A DNA stretch of 64,000 nucleotides from Lachnospiraceae bacterium UBA7060 (GCA_002493835.1 DLAA01000113.1:1-64000); one strand, 5' to 3'; counted from the first letter of the stretch, positions 34,743 through 44,080 are shown. The notes: generated by a model not told the origin, from the letters alone. Numbers and translations: made by a program.

Positions 34743-35219
34743 ATGAGAGCACTATACAGAAAATATAAAGATTTTATCATGGAAGTTATACATTTTGGCA
34801 TGGTGGGAGTGATCAACACGATGCTGGGCTGGATCATCATGGCTGTGCTGTACAATTTGATTCACCTGAATTACTGGTTCTCAAGCGGGATATCCTATTT
34901 TATCGGCAGTGTTTTTTCCTACCATGCAAACGCCAAACTCACTTTCAAGGTGGAAAATAAGGACAGGTGGCTGCCCTGGCGGTTTGCTGCCAATATCATT
35001 GTGTGCTATTTGGTGTCCTTCAGCGCAGCGCAGCCATTTACGGCAAGAATTCTGGATGCGGTGGGACTGTCCGCGGGCGGCAGGATTTCGGAGGCTCTTC
35101 TTGACAATATAGCCATGATTTTTGGCATGGGTATTTTTATTGTGATGAATTTCTTCGGGCAAAAACTGTTCGTATTTCGCAAATGCAAGACGGAAAAAGA
35201 TATGACAAGTGTGTCATAA
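34743..35219 (+). CDS. GtrA-family polyprenyl-phosphate-sugar flippase
   Basis: 158 residues with four membrane helices. Conserved points are FGMVGVINTMLGWIIM in helix 1, SSGISYFIGSVFSYHANAKLTF after helix 2, and the ending MNFFGQKLFVFRK. GtrA (GtcA) proteins are thought to move undecaprenyl-phosphate sugars to the outer face. Next to the YfhO/DUF6044-like gene it matches the GtcA-CsbB-YfhO arrangement known from B. subtilis. GGGAGG lies upstream of the ATG at a long spacing. A TGACA-N4-TGTCA palindrome abuts its stop codon. Confidence 0.9.
   Translation: MRALYRKYKDFIMEVIHFGMVGVINTMLGWIIMAVLYNLIHLNYWFSSGISYFIGSVFSYHANAKLTFKVENKDRWLPWRFAANIIVCYLVSFSAAQPFTARILDAVGLSAGGRISEALLDNIAMIFGMGIFIVMNFFGQKLFVFRKCKTEKDMTSVS
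35203..35216. repeat. Palindrome TGACA-N4-TGTCA
   Basis: Spacer AGTG. It ends directly before the TAA stop of the GtrA gene. Confidence 0.8.
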
Positions 35220-35270
35220 TGTGTGCAATTGTCGATCAGTGCGATTATTTGGGATGATTAGGTTGAATAA

Positions 35271-37100
35271 ATGAGAAAGATAACCGGACAGAAGTGGTTT
35301 CTATGGATAACAAAATATTGGTTCCTGTTTCCAATCAGCGGTTTTTTGCTCCTTGTGGCAGGGGTATTTTTCGGCTTCGGAGAGCGCAGCTATATTGGTG
35401 TACATGACAATATGGATCTGTTTTTAGCGCAGTTTCAAATGTTGAAAAATACAGGATCCTTTTTTAAACATGGGGTGGACGTGCCTTTTCTGGGTGGGGT
35501 GAGCCGGGACAATCTTCCCTCGGAGCTGTCGCTTTACAGTGTGTTGTTTATGCTTTTTCCTACCTATACGGCTTATATACTGGGTATTCTGGGAAAGATT
35601 CTGTTTGGAATGTTTTCCTTTCGTCTGTTGGCGGGGGAGCTTTTTCCTGAAAAAATGGAGACGTATCGGCCTTTCGTTTATATGACGGGCTTTGCCTATG
35701 GGATCTGCTGGTTTTTTCCGGCTTTTGGATTTGCCTTCGCGTCGATTCCGCTGGCAGTCTGGCTGCTTCTCAAGATATACAGGGGGCAGGGTAAGCGGTG
35801 GTATGTGGCGCTGTTTTTTTACCCGCTGGTATCCTATTTTTCTTATCACGGTATTTTTATTTTGGGGTATCTGCTGCTTGCCATTTTGGGTTTGTCAGCC
35901 AGAATGGTGTATCTTGGAAGGCATGCCGGATGGGAGGGACAGTCTGCACAGGCAGTGGCACATCGAACAGACACACGCGGGGGATGGACGGCGGTTTTTA
36001 GGCTGCTTGCCGCGCTCATTGTGCTGGCGGCAGGCTTTGTGTTTTGTGAATATCGTCTTTTCGGACAGATGCTCTTTAGCGACGAGGTGACGATCCGTTC
36101 CTCCATCGTGAATGCCAGTCTTTCTGCTTCAGAGATTCTAAGGGAGATCTGGCAGGTGTTTAGGGAGGGGATTTTTCATGCGGATGGCGTGCATGGCAAA
36201 GTGGTGCTCCCTGTCTGTGCCCTCTATTTTGTGGGAAACAATGGGGTCCACCTGTACAAAAGGGAGGGGAAGGCGATTCTGAAAGATCCTTTTAATCTGC
36301 TTGTGCTTTTCCTTTTGTTCAACAGTGTGGTGTACGGGCTGTATGATTTTGAACCGCTCCGCTTACTGGTGGAGAGACTGATCCCGCCTTTGGAGGGGTG
36401 GCAGTTTAATCGGACGATCTTTTTTAACCCCTTTCTCTGGTACGGTGCGCTGTTTCTGGTTCTGAAAAGGCTCTATGATGCGGGTGTATGGCAGATGTGG
36501 CTGGCTAATGCTATTGTCTGTGCCGCTGTATTGGTGGTTATTCTGACGCCCACCCGATACAATGATTTATACCATACTTGCTACAACAGGGCTTATGAGC
36601 ATTTTCATGGGCAGGAAGTGGATGAGTTGACCTACGAGCAGTTCTATGCCGAAGATCTGTTTGAGGAGATCAAAAGCGATATTGGCTACCAGGGGGAATG
36701 GGCTGCAGCTTACGGTTTTCATCCGGCGGTGCTTCAGTACAACGGCATCGCTACGTTGGACGGCTATCTAGGATTCTATTCCCAGCAATATAAGGAGGAT
36801 TTCCGGAAAATTATCGCTCCGGCTTTGGAGCGGGTGGAGGCGACGCGGATCTATTATGACGATTGGGGTGCCAGAGCCTATCTGTATTCCGGGACGGATT
36901 TGAGTATTGTCAGCGCAACGAAGACTGTGTATGCCACGGACGATCACATCTATATTGACGGGGAGGCGTTCCGGGAGCTTGGCGGCACCTATATTTTTTC
37001 CAGAATAGAGCTTTCTAACGAAAAGGAGGCAGGGCTGTCCCTGCGGGGTGAGTACACAGCATCCGACGGAAGCATGAAGATCTATGTGTATAAGCAATGA
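35271..37100 (+). CDS. YfhO/DUF6044-like membrane glycosyltransferase
   Basis: 609 residues. About 11-12 helices, then a C-terminal outer domain. YIGVHDNMDLFLAQFQMLK in the first loop and YGFHPAVLQYNGIATLDGYL in the outer domain are hallmarks I associate with DUF6044. The family is related to YfhO, the enzyme proposed to transfer a lipid-linked sugar to lipoteichoic acid in B. subtilis. It lies 51 bases after gtrA. Proposed role: final transferase on the outer face, using Und-P-sugar made by the protein at 13329 or 24450 and flipped by GtrA. Confidence 0.75.
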   Translation: MRKITGQKWFLWITKYWFLFPISGFLLLVAGVFFGFGERSYIGVHDNMDLFLAQFQMLKNTGSFFKHGVDVPFLGGVSRDNLPSELSLYSVLFMLFPTYTAYILGILGKILFGMFSFRLLAGELFPEKMETYRPFVYMTGFAYGICWFFPAFGFAFASIPLAVWLLLKIYRGQGKRWYVALFFYPLVSYFSYHGIFILGYLLLAILGLSARMVYLGRHAGWEGQSAQAVAHRTDTRGGWTAVFRLLAALIVLAAGFVFCEYRLFGQMLFSDEVTIRSSIVNASLSASEILREIWQVFREGIFHADGVHGKVVLPVCALYFVGNNGVHLYKREGKAILKDPFNLLVLFLLFNSVVYGLYDFEPLRLLVERLIPPLEGWQFNRTIFFNPFLWYGALFLVLKRLYDAGVWQMWLANAIVCAAVLVVILTPTRYNDLYHTCYNRAYEHFHGQEVDELTYEQFYAEDLFEEIKSDIGYQGEWAAAYGFHPAVLQYNGIATLDGYLGFYSQQYKEDFRKIIAPALERVEATRIYYDDWGARAYLYSGTDLSIVSATKTVYATDDHIYIDGEAFRELGGTYIFSRIELSNEKEAGLSLRGEYTASDGSMKIYVYKQ

Positions 37101-37160
37101 GCCGTGCACATTTGCAGGCATGCACGGCGGGACGTGAAAAAATAAGAAGGAGATGTTAGT

Positions 37161-37281
37161 GTGAAAAATAATGCTGATGCACTTATTTTTCACACCCAAA
37201 TTTGTGCCGGAGCGTCACAAATTTGTCTGATGGCAGACGCAAATTTGAAATTTGCGTCGCCCCGTCGCGTAAACGCTCCGG
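37161..37281. repeat. Nested palindrome cluster upstream of the radical SAM gene
   Basis: Three elements are packed together. GTGAAAAATAA (37161-37171) pairs with TTATTTTTCAC (37183-37193). CCGGAGCG (37207-37214) pairs with CGCTCCGG (37274-37281). Inside the latter lies a near-perfect 23-base palindrome at 37236-37258 (11-bp arms GACGCAAATTT and AAATTTGCGTC). Two copies of CAAATTTGT flank the left arm. Cloverleaf-like folding is possible. It may be a mobile palindromic element or a structured leader RNA. Confidence 0.65.
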
Positions 37282-37296
37282 AATGGAGGTATTATT

Positions 37297-38277
37297 ATGC
37301 CAATCAGAGTACACAATTTCGGGGGAGCCATTGGGTGGAATGCGAAAAAGTATCTGCCCTGGATTTCCAGTGAAAGCTATTTGAAACTGCAGTTTGTAAG
37401 CCGCAGGAGATCCCAGAGGGGGTATATCGAGTATTTTATGAGCCATAAGGAGCCGCCCCACCCGCTGGTGGTGAATTTGGAGACGGTGAACCGCTGCAAC
37501 AGCACTTGTGAGTTCTGCACAGCCAATATCCATGCAGAGAAGCGCCCTTATAAAAAGATGGACGACGCGCTCTATTATTCCGTCATCGATCAACTCCACG
37601 ACTGGAATTATAAGGGACATCTGACGCTCTACGGCAACAACGAGCCTTGGCTTGACACGCGCATTGTGGAGTTCCACAAGTACGCCCGGGAAAAGCTGCC
37701 AGAGACGTTTATTTTCATGTCTACCAACGGTCTGCTTCTAAACGTGGATAAGGTAAAACAGATCGTTCCCTATGTGGATCAGCTCATCATCAATAATTAC
37801 AGTATGGAGATGAAGATGCACGACAATGTGCAGGTGATTCACGATTATGTGAAAGCACACCCGGAGGAATTTAAAAATGTGGACATTCTGATTCAGATTC
37901 GGTACCTGAAAGAGGTGCTGACTAACCGGGCGGGCAGTGCACCCAACAAACAGTCCAAAGGAAAGATAGTCAAGGAGACCTGTCTGATGCCCTTTACAGA
38001 TCTTTGGATCACACCCTTTGGCAAGCTGGGAATCTGCTGCTGTGATAACTTCGAAGTGACAGAGATGGCGGATTTAAACACCACGTCCCTGAAGGAGGGG
38101 TGGAACAGCGAGAAATACAGGAAACTTCGGGAAGCCATCGCTGTGGGCAGACACAATTATCCTTTCTGTAAATACTGCGATTTTATTGACGCGGGACTTC
38201 GCATGGATGCGGTGGACGATGTGTTGAAGCACAGACAGATGCACGGTGCACGACAGACAGTATTCAGGAAAAAGTAG
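37297..38277 (+). CDS. Radical SAM protein with SPASM-like C-terminus
   Basis: 326 residues. The CX3CX2C cluster motif is Cys67, Cys71 and Cys74 in NRCNSTCEFC, followed by the glycine-containing YGNNEPWLD. A Cys-rich C-terminal region (CCCDN, then CKYCDF) probably binds an auxiliary cluster (SPASM/twitch). No precursor peptide or known partner is adjacent, so a carbohydrate or lipid substrate in this locus is as likely as a peptide. GGAGG at 37285-37289 sets the start. The 120-base palindrome cluster separates it from the YfhO-like gene. Confidence 0.85.
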   Translation: MPIRVHNFGGAIGWNAKKYLPWISSESYLKLQFVSRRRSQRGYIEYFMSHKEPPHPLVVNLETVNRCNSTCEFCTANIHAEKRPYKKMDDALYYSVIDQLHDWNYKGHLTLYGNNEPWLDTRIVEFHKYAREKLPETFIFMSTNGLLLNVDKVKQIVPYVDQLIINNYSMEMKMHDNVQVIHDYVKAHPEEFKNVDILIQIRYLKEVLTNRAGSAPNKQSKGKIVKETCLMPFTDLWITPFGKLGICCCDNFEVTEMADLNTTSLKEGWNSEKYRKLREAIAVGRHNYPFCKYCDFIDAGLRMDAVDDVLKHRQMHGARQTVFRKK

Positions 38278-38354
38278 ACAGATAAACTGAGAACTAGAAT
38301 GATGCACTGACTTGAAACGAAAAGACAGGGCGCAGAAACGAGGGCAGCAGGCGA

Positions 38355-39311
38355 ATGAAGAGAACGGTTATGACAGCGGCGTGTATTGCGGCAGTGGCCG
38401 CGGTGATGCTTGGTGGCTGTGGCGGTGGACAGAGCCCGAAGGCCGGGGCAGCGGCACAGCCGGATGAGTGGCCGGGTGAGGAAGTGAAGCAGGAAGACGC
38501 GGCCGGTGAAACAACACAGGAAACAGGAAGTCCCGCAGATGCGGCGGCTGTGCAGACTGGGAGCATGGACGGAAATGAGGAGCAGGAGCAGGTACAGCTT
38601 GCGGGTACCACATTCTCTGTGCTGGGGGACAGTATTTCCACTTATCGGGATTATAATCCGGAGGGGTACGCTGTTTTTTTCCCGGAAAATGGAGCTGTGG
38701 ATGACGTGGAAAATACTTGGTGGCAGATCGTTTCAGATGAGCTGGAGCTTATGCTCTACGCAAACGGTTCCAGCTCCGGATCTACGGTGGCGGGTGACTC
38801 CACGGGAACAGAAGATCCCAGGTGCGGCTGCAATGAGCTGCGCACCAACGATCTTTCCGGCCCGGAGGGAGCTTGCCCTGACAGAATTGTCATATTTATG
38901 GGAACCAACGATGTCTTGACAGCGGTTCCGCTGGGGGACAACGACGGCACCAGAATCGTGGAGGAGGGGGAAGTGGATTCCTTCAGCGATGCGTATACCC
39001 TCATGTTAGACAAACTGCAGGCAAATTATCCACTGGCGGAAATTTACTGCTGTACCCTGCTTCCGATGGGAGACTACGGGACGCAGACGCCTTATGTGGA
39101 GTTTGTCAACAGCGCGCAGCTTACGTCGAAGGACTATGGGGAGACGATTGTTCGAATTGCAGGAAGCAGGGGAATTTCCGTGATTGATTTGAATGACTGT
39201 GGTATCACCATTGATAATCTGCAGGAGATGACCACCGACGGCGTGCACCCCACAGTTTCGGGGATGAGATGTATTGCGGAGGCGGTGGAGGAAGTGCTCG
39301 CCGGGGAGTAG
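38355..39311 (+). CDS. SGNH/GDSL hydrolase lipoprotein
   Basis: 318 residues. A lipoprotein signal ends in the lipobox LGGC (Cys22), followed by an acidic linker to about residue 82. The SGNH domain has FSVLGDSIST (nucleophile Ser), ANGSSSGSTV, IFMGTNDVLTAVP and DGVHPTVSG (Asp-His). All catalytic blocks are intact, so it is a likely cell-surface esterase or deacetylase. It differs in sequence from the other SGNH proteins of the locus. The gene follows the radical SAM gene by 77 bases; the ABC genes follow after 46 bases. Confidence 0.85.
   Translation: MKRTVMTAACIAAVAAVMLGGCGGGQSPKAGAAAQPDEWPGEEVKQEDAAGETTQETGSPADAAAVQTGSMDGNEEQEQVQLAGTTFSVLGDSISTYRDYNPEGYAVFFPENGAVDDVENTWWQIVSDELELMLYANGSSSGSTVAGDSTGTEDPRCGCNELRTNDLSGPEGACPDRIVIFMGTNDVLTAVPLGDNDGTRIVEEGEVDSFSDAYTLMLDKLQANYPLAEIYCCTLLPMGDYGTQTPYVEFVNSAQLTSKDYGETIVRIAGSRGISVIDLNDCGITIDNLQEMTTDGVHPTVSGMRCIAEAVEEVLAGE
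38879..38892. repeat. Palindrome TGACA-N4-TGTCA
   Basis: Spacer GAAT. Inside the SGNH lipoprotein gene. Confidence 0.8.
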
Positions 39312-39357
39312 GGTTTTTGGCTGCTAGACGGGAAGGCCGGCAAAAAGAGGAGTGCCT

Positions 39358-40035
39358 ATGGAAGTGGAAGTGTCGGGGATCAAAAAGGCGTATCCCCACA
39401 AGACGGTACTGAACAATATCACTTTTTCGACAAAAGCAGGGAGCTGTGTGGGAATTCTCGGGAGCAATGGCAGTGGTAAGTCTACGCTTCTTTCTGTTTT
39501 GGCGGGAGTGCACAGAGCGGACAGCGGCTCTTTTTTTTATCGCGGGACCGATCTTTTGCGGCGCCCGGGACAGATTCCGAGAGTGCTGGGATATGTGCCG
39601 CAGACAGATCCGCTGATGGATGAGTTGTCCGCCTGGGATAATCTTTGCATGTGGTATGACAAGGCGGCGATTAGGAGGGAACTGTCGGAAGGGGCGCTGA
39701 AAGTTCTGGGAATTGACAAGTTTTTAAAGCTGCCGGTGCGCTGCATGTCGGGCGGTATGAAAAAGCGTCTTTCTATCGGATGCGCAGTGGTTTCCCGCCC
39801 TGGAATCCTTTTGCTTGATGAGCCGTCGGCGGCTCTCGATCCGGTCTGCAAGGAAAATATTCGAGAGTATCTGTCGGTCTACAAAAAGGAGGGAGGCATT
39901 ATTTTGATGGCCACCCACGATGCGCAGGATTTGGAGTTGTGTGATGCTTGCTATATATTGACAAACGGAGAACTGCAGGCTTATCAGTATGATGGAGATT
40001 TTCACAGATTGGCGAATATCCTCCGCATGGAGTAA
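39358..40035 (+). CDS. ABC transporter ATP-binding protein
   Basis: 225 residues. Walker A GSNGSGKST, signature MSGGMKKRLSIG, Walker B ILLLDEPSAALD and a switch His (MATHDAQD) are all present. ATG 39358 follows AGAGGAG; the in-frame GTG at 39352 overlaps that site. It is short and has no C-terminal substrate-binding domain, unlike the Wzt-like protein at 59329. The two permease genes follow directly, so the three form one exporter. The substrate is unknown; drug, lipid or lantibiotic-type exporters have this form. Confidence 0.92.
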   Translation: MEVEVSGIKKAYPHKTVLNNITFSTKAGSCVGILGSNGSGKSTLLSVLAGVHRADSGSFFYRGTDLLRRPGQIPRVLGYVPQTDPLMDELSAWDNLCMWYDKAAIRRELSEGALKVLGIDKFLKLPVRCMSGGMKKRLSIGCAVVSRPGILLLDEPSAALDPVCKENIREYLSVYKKEGGIILMATHDAQDLELCDACYILTNGELQAYQYDGDFHRLANILRME

Positions 40036-40038
40036 AGC

Positions 40039-41280
40039 ATGAAACAAATTTTTTTCTATTTCGTGGCACAATTGAAACGCGCTGCAAGGATTCTTCCGGG
40101 ACAGCTTGCTGTGGATCTGTCGGTCTGTGTCTGCGTGGGGACGCTGGGCTGTCTTTTGGCTGCCCAGGGAGCTTCTCAGACGGAGGGGATGAGATACCGG
40201 ATTGGTCTGGTGGGAGATTTGTCCGATTCCTATCTGGGCTTTGGCATCGCCGCTCTGCAAGAGATGGATGATTCCCGCCTGATGATTGAGCTTGTTGGTA
40301 TGCCAGAGGAGGAGGCAAAGAAAGCCTTTCAACAGGGAGAGCTCTACGCTGTCGTGCGGGTTCCGGAGGGGCTTGTGGAATCTATCGTGTATGGGGAAAA
40401 TGACCGCCCAATCACCTACACAGCCACGCAGGGGCAGAAGGGACTCGGAACGATGGTGATGGGGGAGATTACAGATATCGCTTCCACACTGGTAACCGCT
40501 TCCCAGGGCGCGATCTATGCTATGCAGCGGGTGCTCGCGCAGGAGGACAGGGGAGAGGAGATTGGGCGGGAGACAGACAAGCTGAACCTGGCCTTGATCA
40601 ATCTGGTGCTTTCAAGAAGCGGCTTTAGTGACGTGGAGATTTTGGGTTATGCGGACGGCTTGTCTTTTGAGCTGTTTTATTTTTCCAAACTGCTTTTGCT
40701 GTTTCTCCTGCTCTCTGGTCTCTTAAACAGTGCTCTCTTTGTCAGTAGAAGCAAGTCTCTTCCCTGTTTTTTAAAAGCGCGCCAAGTGGGGGCGGCCTGG
40801 CAGATTTTGTGTGAATATCTGGCTTATTTCGGTCTTGTTCTGGCGGGATTTTTCGCGCTGTGTCTGCCTCTTTCGGCTGCATTGGGGCGGGGGCTGATCG
40901 GGATTCCCGAGTGGGAAGGCATGGGAGCCGTGCCCTTTTTTAGCATTTGGCCGGCATTTTTATCAGTGGCGGCGATGTTTGCAGCGCTGCAATTTTTTCT
41001 CTATGAGGCGGCGGATGGGATTGTGAACGGGATTCTTCTGCAGCTCATCTGCGGGATTACAATGGGATATATATCGGGATATTTTTACCCTTCTGCCTTT
41101 TTTCCGGAGAAAATGCGGACTCTGGGCAGCCTGTTTCCCTCCGGTATGGCTTCTGATTTTGTGGAGGGAAGGCTTCTCGGGCAGCTGCGGGCGGGCGCGG
41201 GAGCCGCTGTTTTTGTTTGGACAGTTGTTTTCCTTTTTCTCGCCGCGGCTGTCAGAGGCATAAAGATAAGAAAAGGATGA
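40039..41280 (+). CDS. ABC-2 type permease, first subunit
   Basis: 413 residues. One N-terminal helix (LAVDLSVCVCVGTLGCLLAA), an outer domain of about 170 residues, then about five helices from residue 215. This is the ABC2_membrane_3 layout (YhaP/CcmB-like exporters with a large loop). It starts 3 bases after the ATPase stop. It is partner of the next gene, which has the same topology but little visible sequence similarity, suggesting a heterodimeric membrane part. Confidence 0.82.
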   Translation: MKQIFFYFVAQLKRAARILPGQLAVDLSVCVCVGTLGCLLAAQGASQTEGMRYRIGLVGDLSDSYLGFGIAALQEMDDSRLMIELVGMPEEEAKKAFQQGELYAVVRVPEGLVESIVYGENDRPITYTATQGQKGLGTMVMGEITDIASTLVTASQGAIYAMQRVLAQEDRGEEIGRETDKLNLALINLVLSRSGFSDVEILGYADGLSFELFYFSKLLLLFLLLSGLLNSALFVSRSKSLPCFLKARQVGAAWQILCEYLAYFGLVLAGFFALCLPLSAALGRGLIGIPEWEGMGAVPFFSIWPAFLSVAAMFAALQFFLYEAADGIVNGILLQLICGITMGYISGYFYPSAFFPEKMRTLGSLFPSGMASDFVEGRLLGQLRAGAGAAVFVWTVVFLFLAAAVRGIKIRKG

Positions 41281-41304
41281 ATAGGGAGAGAGGAGGACAG
41301 GGAT

Positions 41305-42435
41305 ATGCCGGGAAGAATGTTGGTAAGATTCATTCTTTTACAAAAAAGACTGTTACGGAAATACAGTTTTCTCTTGATGTTGTGTCTGGCGCCCCTTTTT
41401 GCCGCCGGCGTGGGACAACTCTCGAAAGAGGAAAGCGGAATCGCCACGATTGCTCTGTATCTGCCGGAGGGGGATTCCATGGCTAAGGACGTGGCCGGGC
41501 GGCTTCTTTCCGGTGAACATGTGCTCCGATATTTGTCTTGCGAGGGGGAGACGGAGGCCAGGCAGCTGGTGGAGGCAGGGAAGGCGGACGCCGCCTGGAT
41601 ATTTGATCAGGATATGGAAGAGAATCTGCGGGAGCTTGCAAAAAGGCGGCGGGTGCGGCCCGTGGTTACTGTGGTGGAGCGGCAGGACAGCGTGCCCCTT
41701 ATTCTTGCCAGAGAGATGCTGTCAGCGGCCATTTATTCCTCTTTTTCCTATGAGGTCTATGCAGGTTATGTGAGGGAGGATCTGGGGATGGAAGAGATTT
41801 CAGAAGAGACTCTGAGAGCAGTTTATGAGAGTGTGGCTGTGGAAGGCAGCCTTTTCCGGATGGTTTATCCCGATCAGACTCCCGGTGAGAACGAGGATTT
41901 TACCTATGTGCAGGCGCCGATGCGGGGAATTTTGGCCATTTGGTTTACTTTTGTGGGGCTGGCGGCAGCGCTTTATTTTATGCAGGATGAGGAACGGGGC
42001 GTCTATGGGCGGGTGCCAGTGACGAGGCGGCTCTATGCCTCCTACGGAGCGGGCGCAGTGTTCCTTGTAGATGCGGCCGTTGTCTTTCTGGTATCCTGTA
42101 AGCTGGCCGGGGTGTATACAGACTGGAAAAGAGAAGTGGTAAGTTGTGCAGTCTTTGGGATCTGCGTGCTGGCATTTGCCAATCTGTTACGGCTTCTTCT
42201 GCGCACGCCGAAAGGTCTAGGCTTGGCGCTTATGCCTCTGGGAGCGGTTATGCTGGCGCTCTGTCCTGTTTTTTTAAATTTGCCATACTTTAGGGCGGGG
42301 AAATTGCTCCTCCCGCCCTGGTACTATCTACAATCCATTCATAATGACCGCTATTTGTTTGAGATGGCCGCCTATTCGGCGGTGCTGTTTTTAGTCAGCG
42401 CTATTGTGCAGAGGCTGCGCAGCCGCATTGCTTAG
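41305..42435 (+). CDS. ABC-2 type permease, second subunit
   Basis: 376 residues. One N-terminal helix (YSFLLMLCLAPLFAAGV), an outer domain (about 45-205) and about five or six helices in the C-terminal half. GGAGGACAGGG precedes ATG 41305. Topology equals that of the upstream permease. It ends the exporter unit, convergent with the flavoprotein gene 20 bases away; I see no clear terminator between them. Confidence 0.82.
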   Translation: MPGRMLVRFILLQKRLLRKYSFLLMLCLAPLFAAGVGQLSKEESGIATIALYLPEGDSMAKDVAGRLLSGEHVLRYLSCEGETEARQLVEAGKADAAWIFDQDMEENLRELAKRRRVRPVVTVVERQDSVPLILAREMLSAAIYSSFSYEVYAGYVREDLGMEEISEETLRAVYESVAVEGSLFRMVYPDQTPGENEDFTYVQAPMRGILAIWFTFVGLAAALYFMQDEERGVYGRVPVTRRLYASYGAGAVFLVDAAVVFLVSCKLAGVYTDWKREVVSCAVFGICVLAFANLLRLLLRTPKGLGLALMPLGAVMLALCPVFLNLPYFRAGKLLLPPWYYLQSIHNDRYLFEMAAYSAVLFLVSAIVQRLRSRIA

Positions 42436-42455
42436 CAAAACAGAGTACACATGGC

Positions 42456-44045
42456 TTAGTCGATCTGGTCAATCTGTGTGACGGCTTCTTCCTTTATTTC
42501 TTCGTGATAAGCCTTCTCAGTGTTGACATTCCAGATATTATCCTTGGAGGAGATGCCGTTTATAATATTTTTGACAGTCTCAAAGGAGGTCATCATGGAG
42601 TGGTCAATATTGTTGTAGCGGTGCTGACCGTTTCGCCCCACACAGTAGAGATTTTCGATGGATTTTAGGTATTCTGTCAGTTGATCCATATCCTGGTAGG
42701 TGTCAAAATAGGCGGGATAGGCTTTTTTCACCCGCTCTACATGGGAGTCCATCACATCGGAAGCTTTGTCGATTAACCCCATGCTCACAATCTCATCCAC
42801 CGCAAAGCGGGTGAAATCTTCATCAGACATGGTCCAGTACTTATCTCCTTCAAAGACAAAATATTCCAGACCGATCCAAACGGTATGCTCCAGATCCCGC
42901 ACCATATAGGGCGACCAGTTGTTGTAAATCTGGAAGCGTCCCAGGCGGACGCTCTTGTCGTGCACATACACCCAGCAGTCCGGTACGATATTGCTGATGG
43001 TTTTTAATTTTGTCTTATTTTTTAGATTCAATTTTGGCAGCAGCAGTCCCACAGTCATATAGTCGCGGTAGGGAAGTCCTGCTGCAATGGCGACCATTTT
43101 TTCCGGCACATCGTTTAAACCTGCCACCAGATCTTTCACTGGCATGGAGGAGATAAAAATATCCCCCTCCTCAGTCACCCTGCCGTCCGGTGTTTCATAG
43201 GTGATGGCGGTGATGCGGTTATTTTCGTCCTTGCGAAGGCCGACTGCCTTACTGTTACAGAGAATTTTTCCACCCATCTGTCGGATTCTGTCTGCGGTCA
43301 CCTCCCAGAGCTGGCCGGGACCCAGCTTCGGATAGCTGAATTCCTCGATGAGAGAAGTTTCCACTTCGCGGTTTTTATTGCCGGGAAGCATTTTCGAGAA
43401 AATATCTTTCAAAATGGCGGTGATAGATAAGCCCTTCACCCGCTGGGCGCCCCAGTCGGGAGCGATATCGGAGGGGTGTCTCCCCCAGAGATTCTCCGTA
43501 TAGTTTTCAAAGAACATGGAGTAAAGCTTTTTGCCAAATCGATTTACGTAAAAATCTTCGAGGGAATTTTCGGGCCGCTTATGGATCATAGCGGCGAGGT
43601 AGCTGAATCCAACCTGCAGGGTAGTCAAAAAGCCCATGTTGATAAAGGTCTCCGGCTTTAAGGAGATCGGATAATCGAAAAATTTCCGGTTGAAGTAGAT
43701 GCGCGATACGCGGTTTCTGCGCAGCATCACCTGATCTTCCTTTTCCGGGTCAGGGCCGCCGGGGGAGAGGGGCATGGTGCGCTTTAACACGATGTCGTCA
43801 TAGGTGGGCGCTCCCTGAATGGGCAGCATATGCTCCCACCAGGCGTTCACCTCCGGCACTTTGGAGAAAAAGCGGTGTCCGCCCATATCCATGCGGTTCC
43901 CTTTATAGTTGACGGTCTTGGAGATGCCGCCCATGGCCTCCGATTCTTCCAATACAGTAATCTCGTATTCCTTGCTCTGTCTGAGCAGTTCGTAAGCGGC
44001 GGTGAGCCCTGCCGGCCCCGCGCCGATCACATAAACTTTTTTCAT
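42456..44045 (-). CDS. FAD-dependent oxidoreductase, UDP-galactopyranose-mutase-like
   Basis: 529 residues. FAD-binding [16 protein letters not shown], the second-strand [12 protein letters not shown] and [12 protein letters not shown] near the N-terminus, and the C-terminal [20 protein letters not shown]. This branch sits with UDP-galactopyranose mutase and protoporphyrinogen-oxidase-like amine oxidases and is common in polysaccharide clusters. It may make a furanose sugar nucleotide or oxidise a sugar, but it is longer than classical Glf (about 370 residues), so the reaction is open. ATG 44045 follows AATGAGG; a frame extension to 44057 has no ribosome site. A separate minus-strand unit. 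Confidence 0.72.
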   Translation of the reverse strand: MKKVYVIGAGPAGLTAAYELLRQSKEYEITVLEESEAMGGISKTVNYKGNRMDMGGHRFFSKVPEVNAWWEHMLPIQGAPTYDDIVLKRTMPLSPGGPDPEKEDQVMLRRNRVSRIYFNRKFFDYPISLKPETFINMGFLTTLQVGFSYLAAMIHKRPENSLEDFYVNRFGKKLYSMFFENYTENLWGRHPSDIAPDWGAQRVKGLSITAILKDIFSKMLPGNKNREVETSLIEEFSYPKLGPGQLWEVTADRIRQMGGKILCNSKAVGLRKDENNRITAITYETPDGRVTEEGDIFISSMPVKDLVAGLNDVPEKMVAIAAGLPYRDYMTVGLLLPKLNLKNKTKLKTISNIVPDCWVYVHDKSVRLGRFQIYNNWSPYMVRDLEHTVWIGLEYFVFEGDKYWTMSDEDFTRFAVDEIVSMGLIDKASDVMDSHVERVKKAYPAYFDTYQDMDQLTEYLKSIENLYCVGRNGQHRYNNIDHSMMTSFETVKNIINGISSKDNIWNVNTEKAYHEEIKEEAVTQIDQID

Positions 44046-44060
44046 GTAAAACCTCATTCC

Positions 44061-44080
44061 GGAGCAGACTGCTCCTTTTT
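44061..44080 (+). other. Hairpin in the leader of the flavoprotein gene
   Basis: GGAGCA-GAC-TGCTCC (44061-44075) followed by TTTTT on the plus strand. It is terminator-like for plus-strand transcripts, but also lies directly in front of the ribosome site of the minus-strand gene, where it could affect translation. Confidence 0.4.

Noticed and set aside
37161..37373. 70-codon GTG frame with AAGGAG in front
   Set aside because: It is encoded mostly by palindromes and then runs out of frame into the radical SAM gene. I treat it as part of the palindrome element, although a leader-peptide role cannot be excluded.
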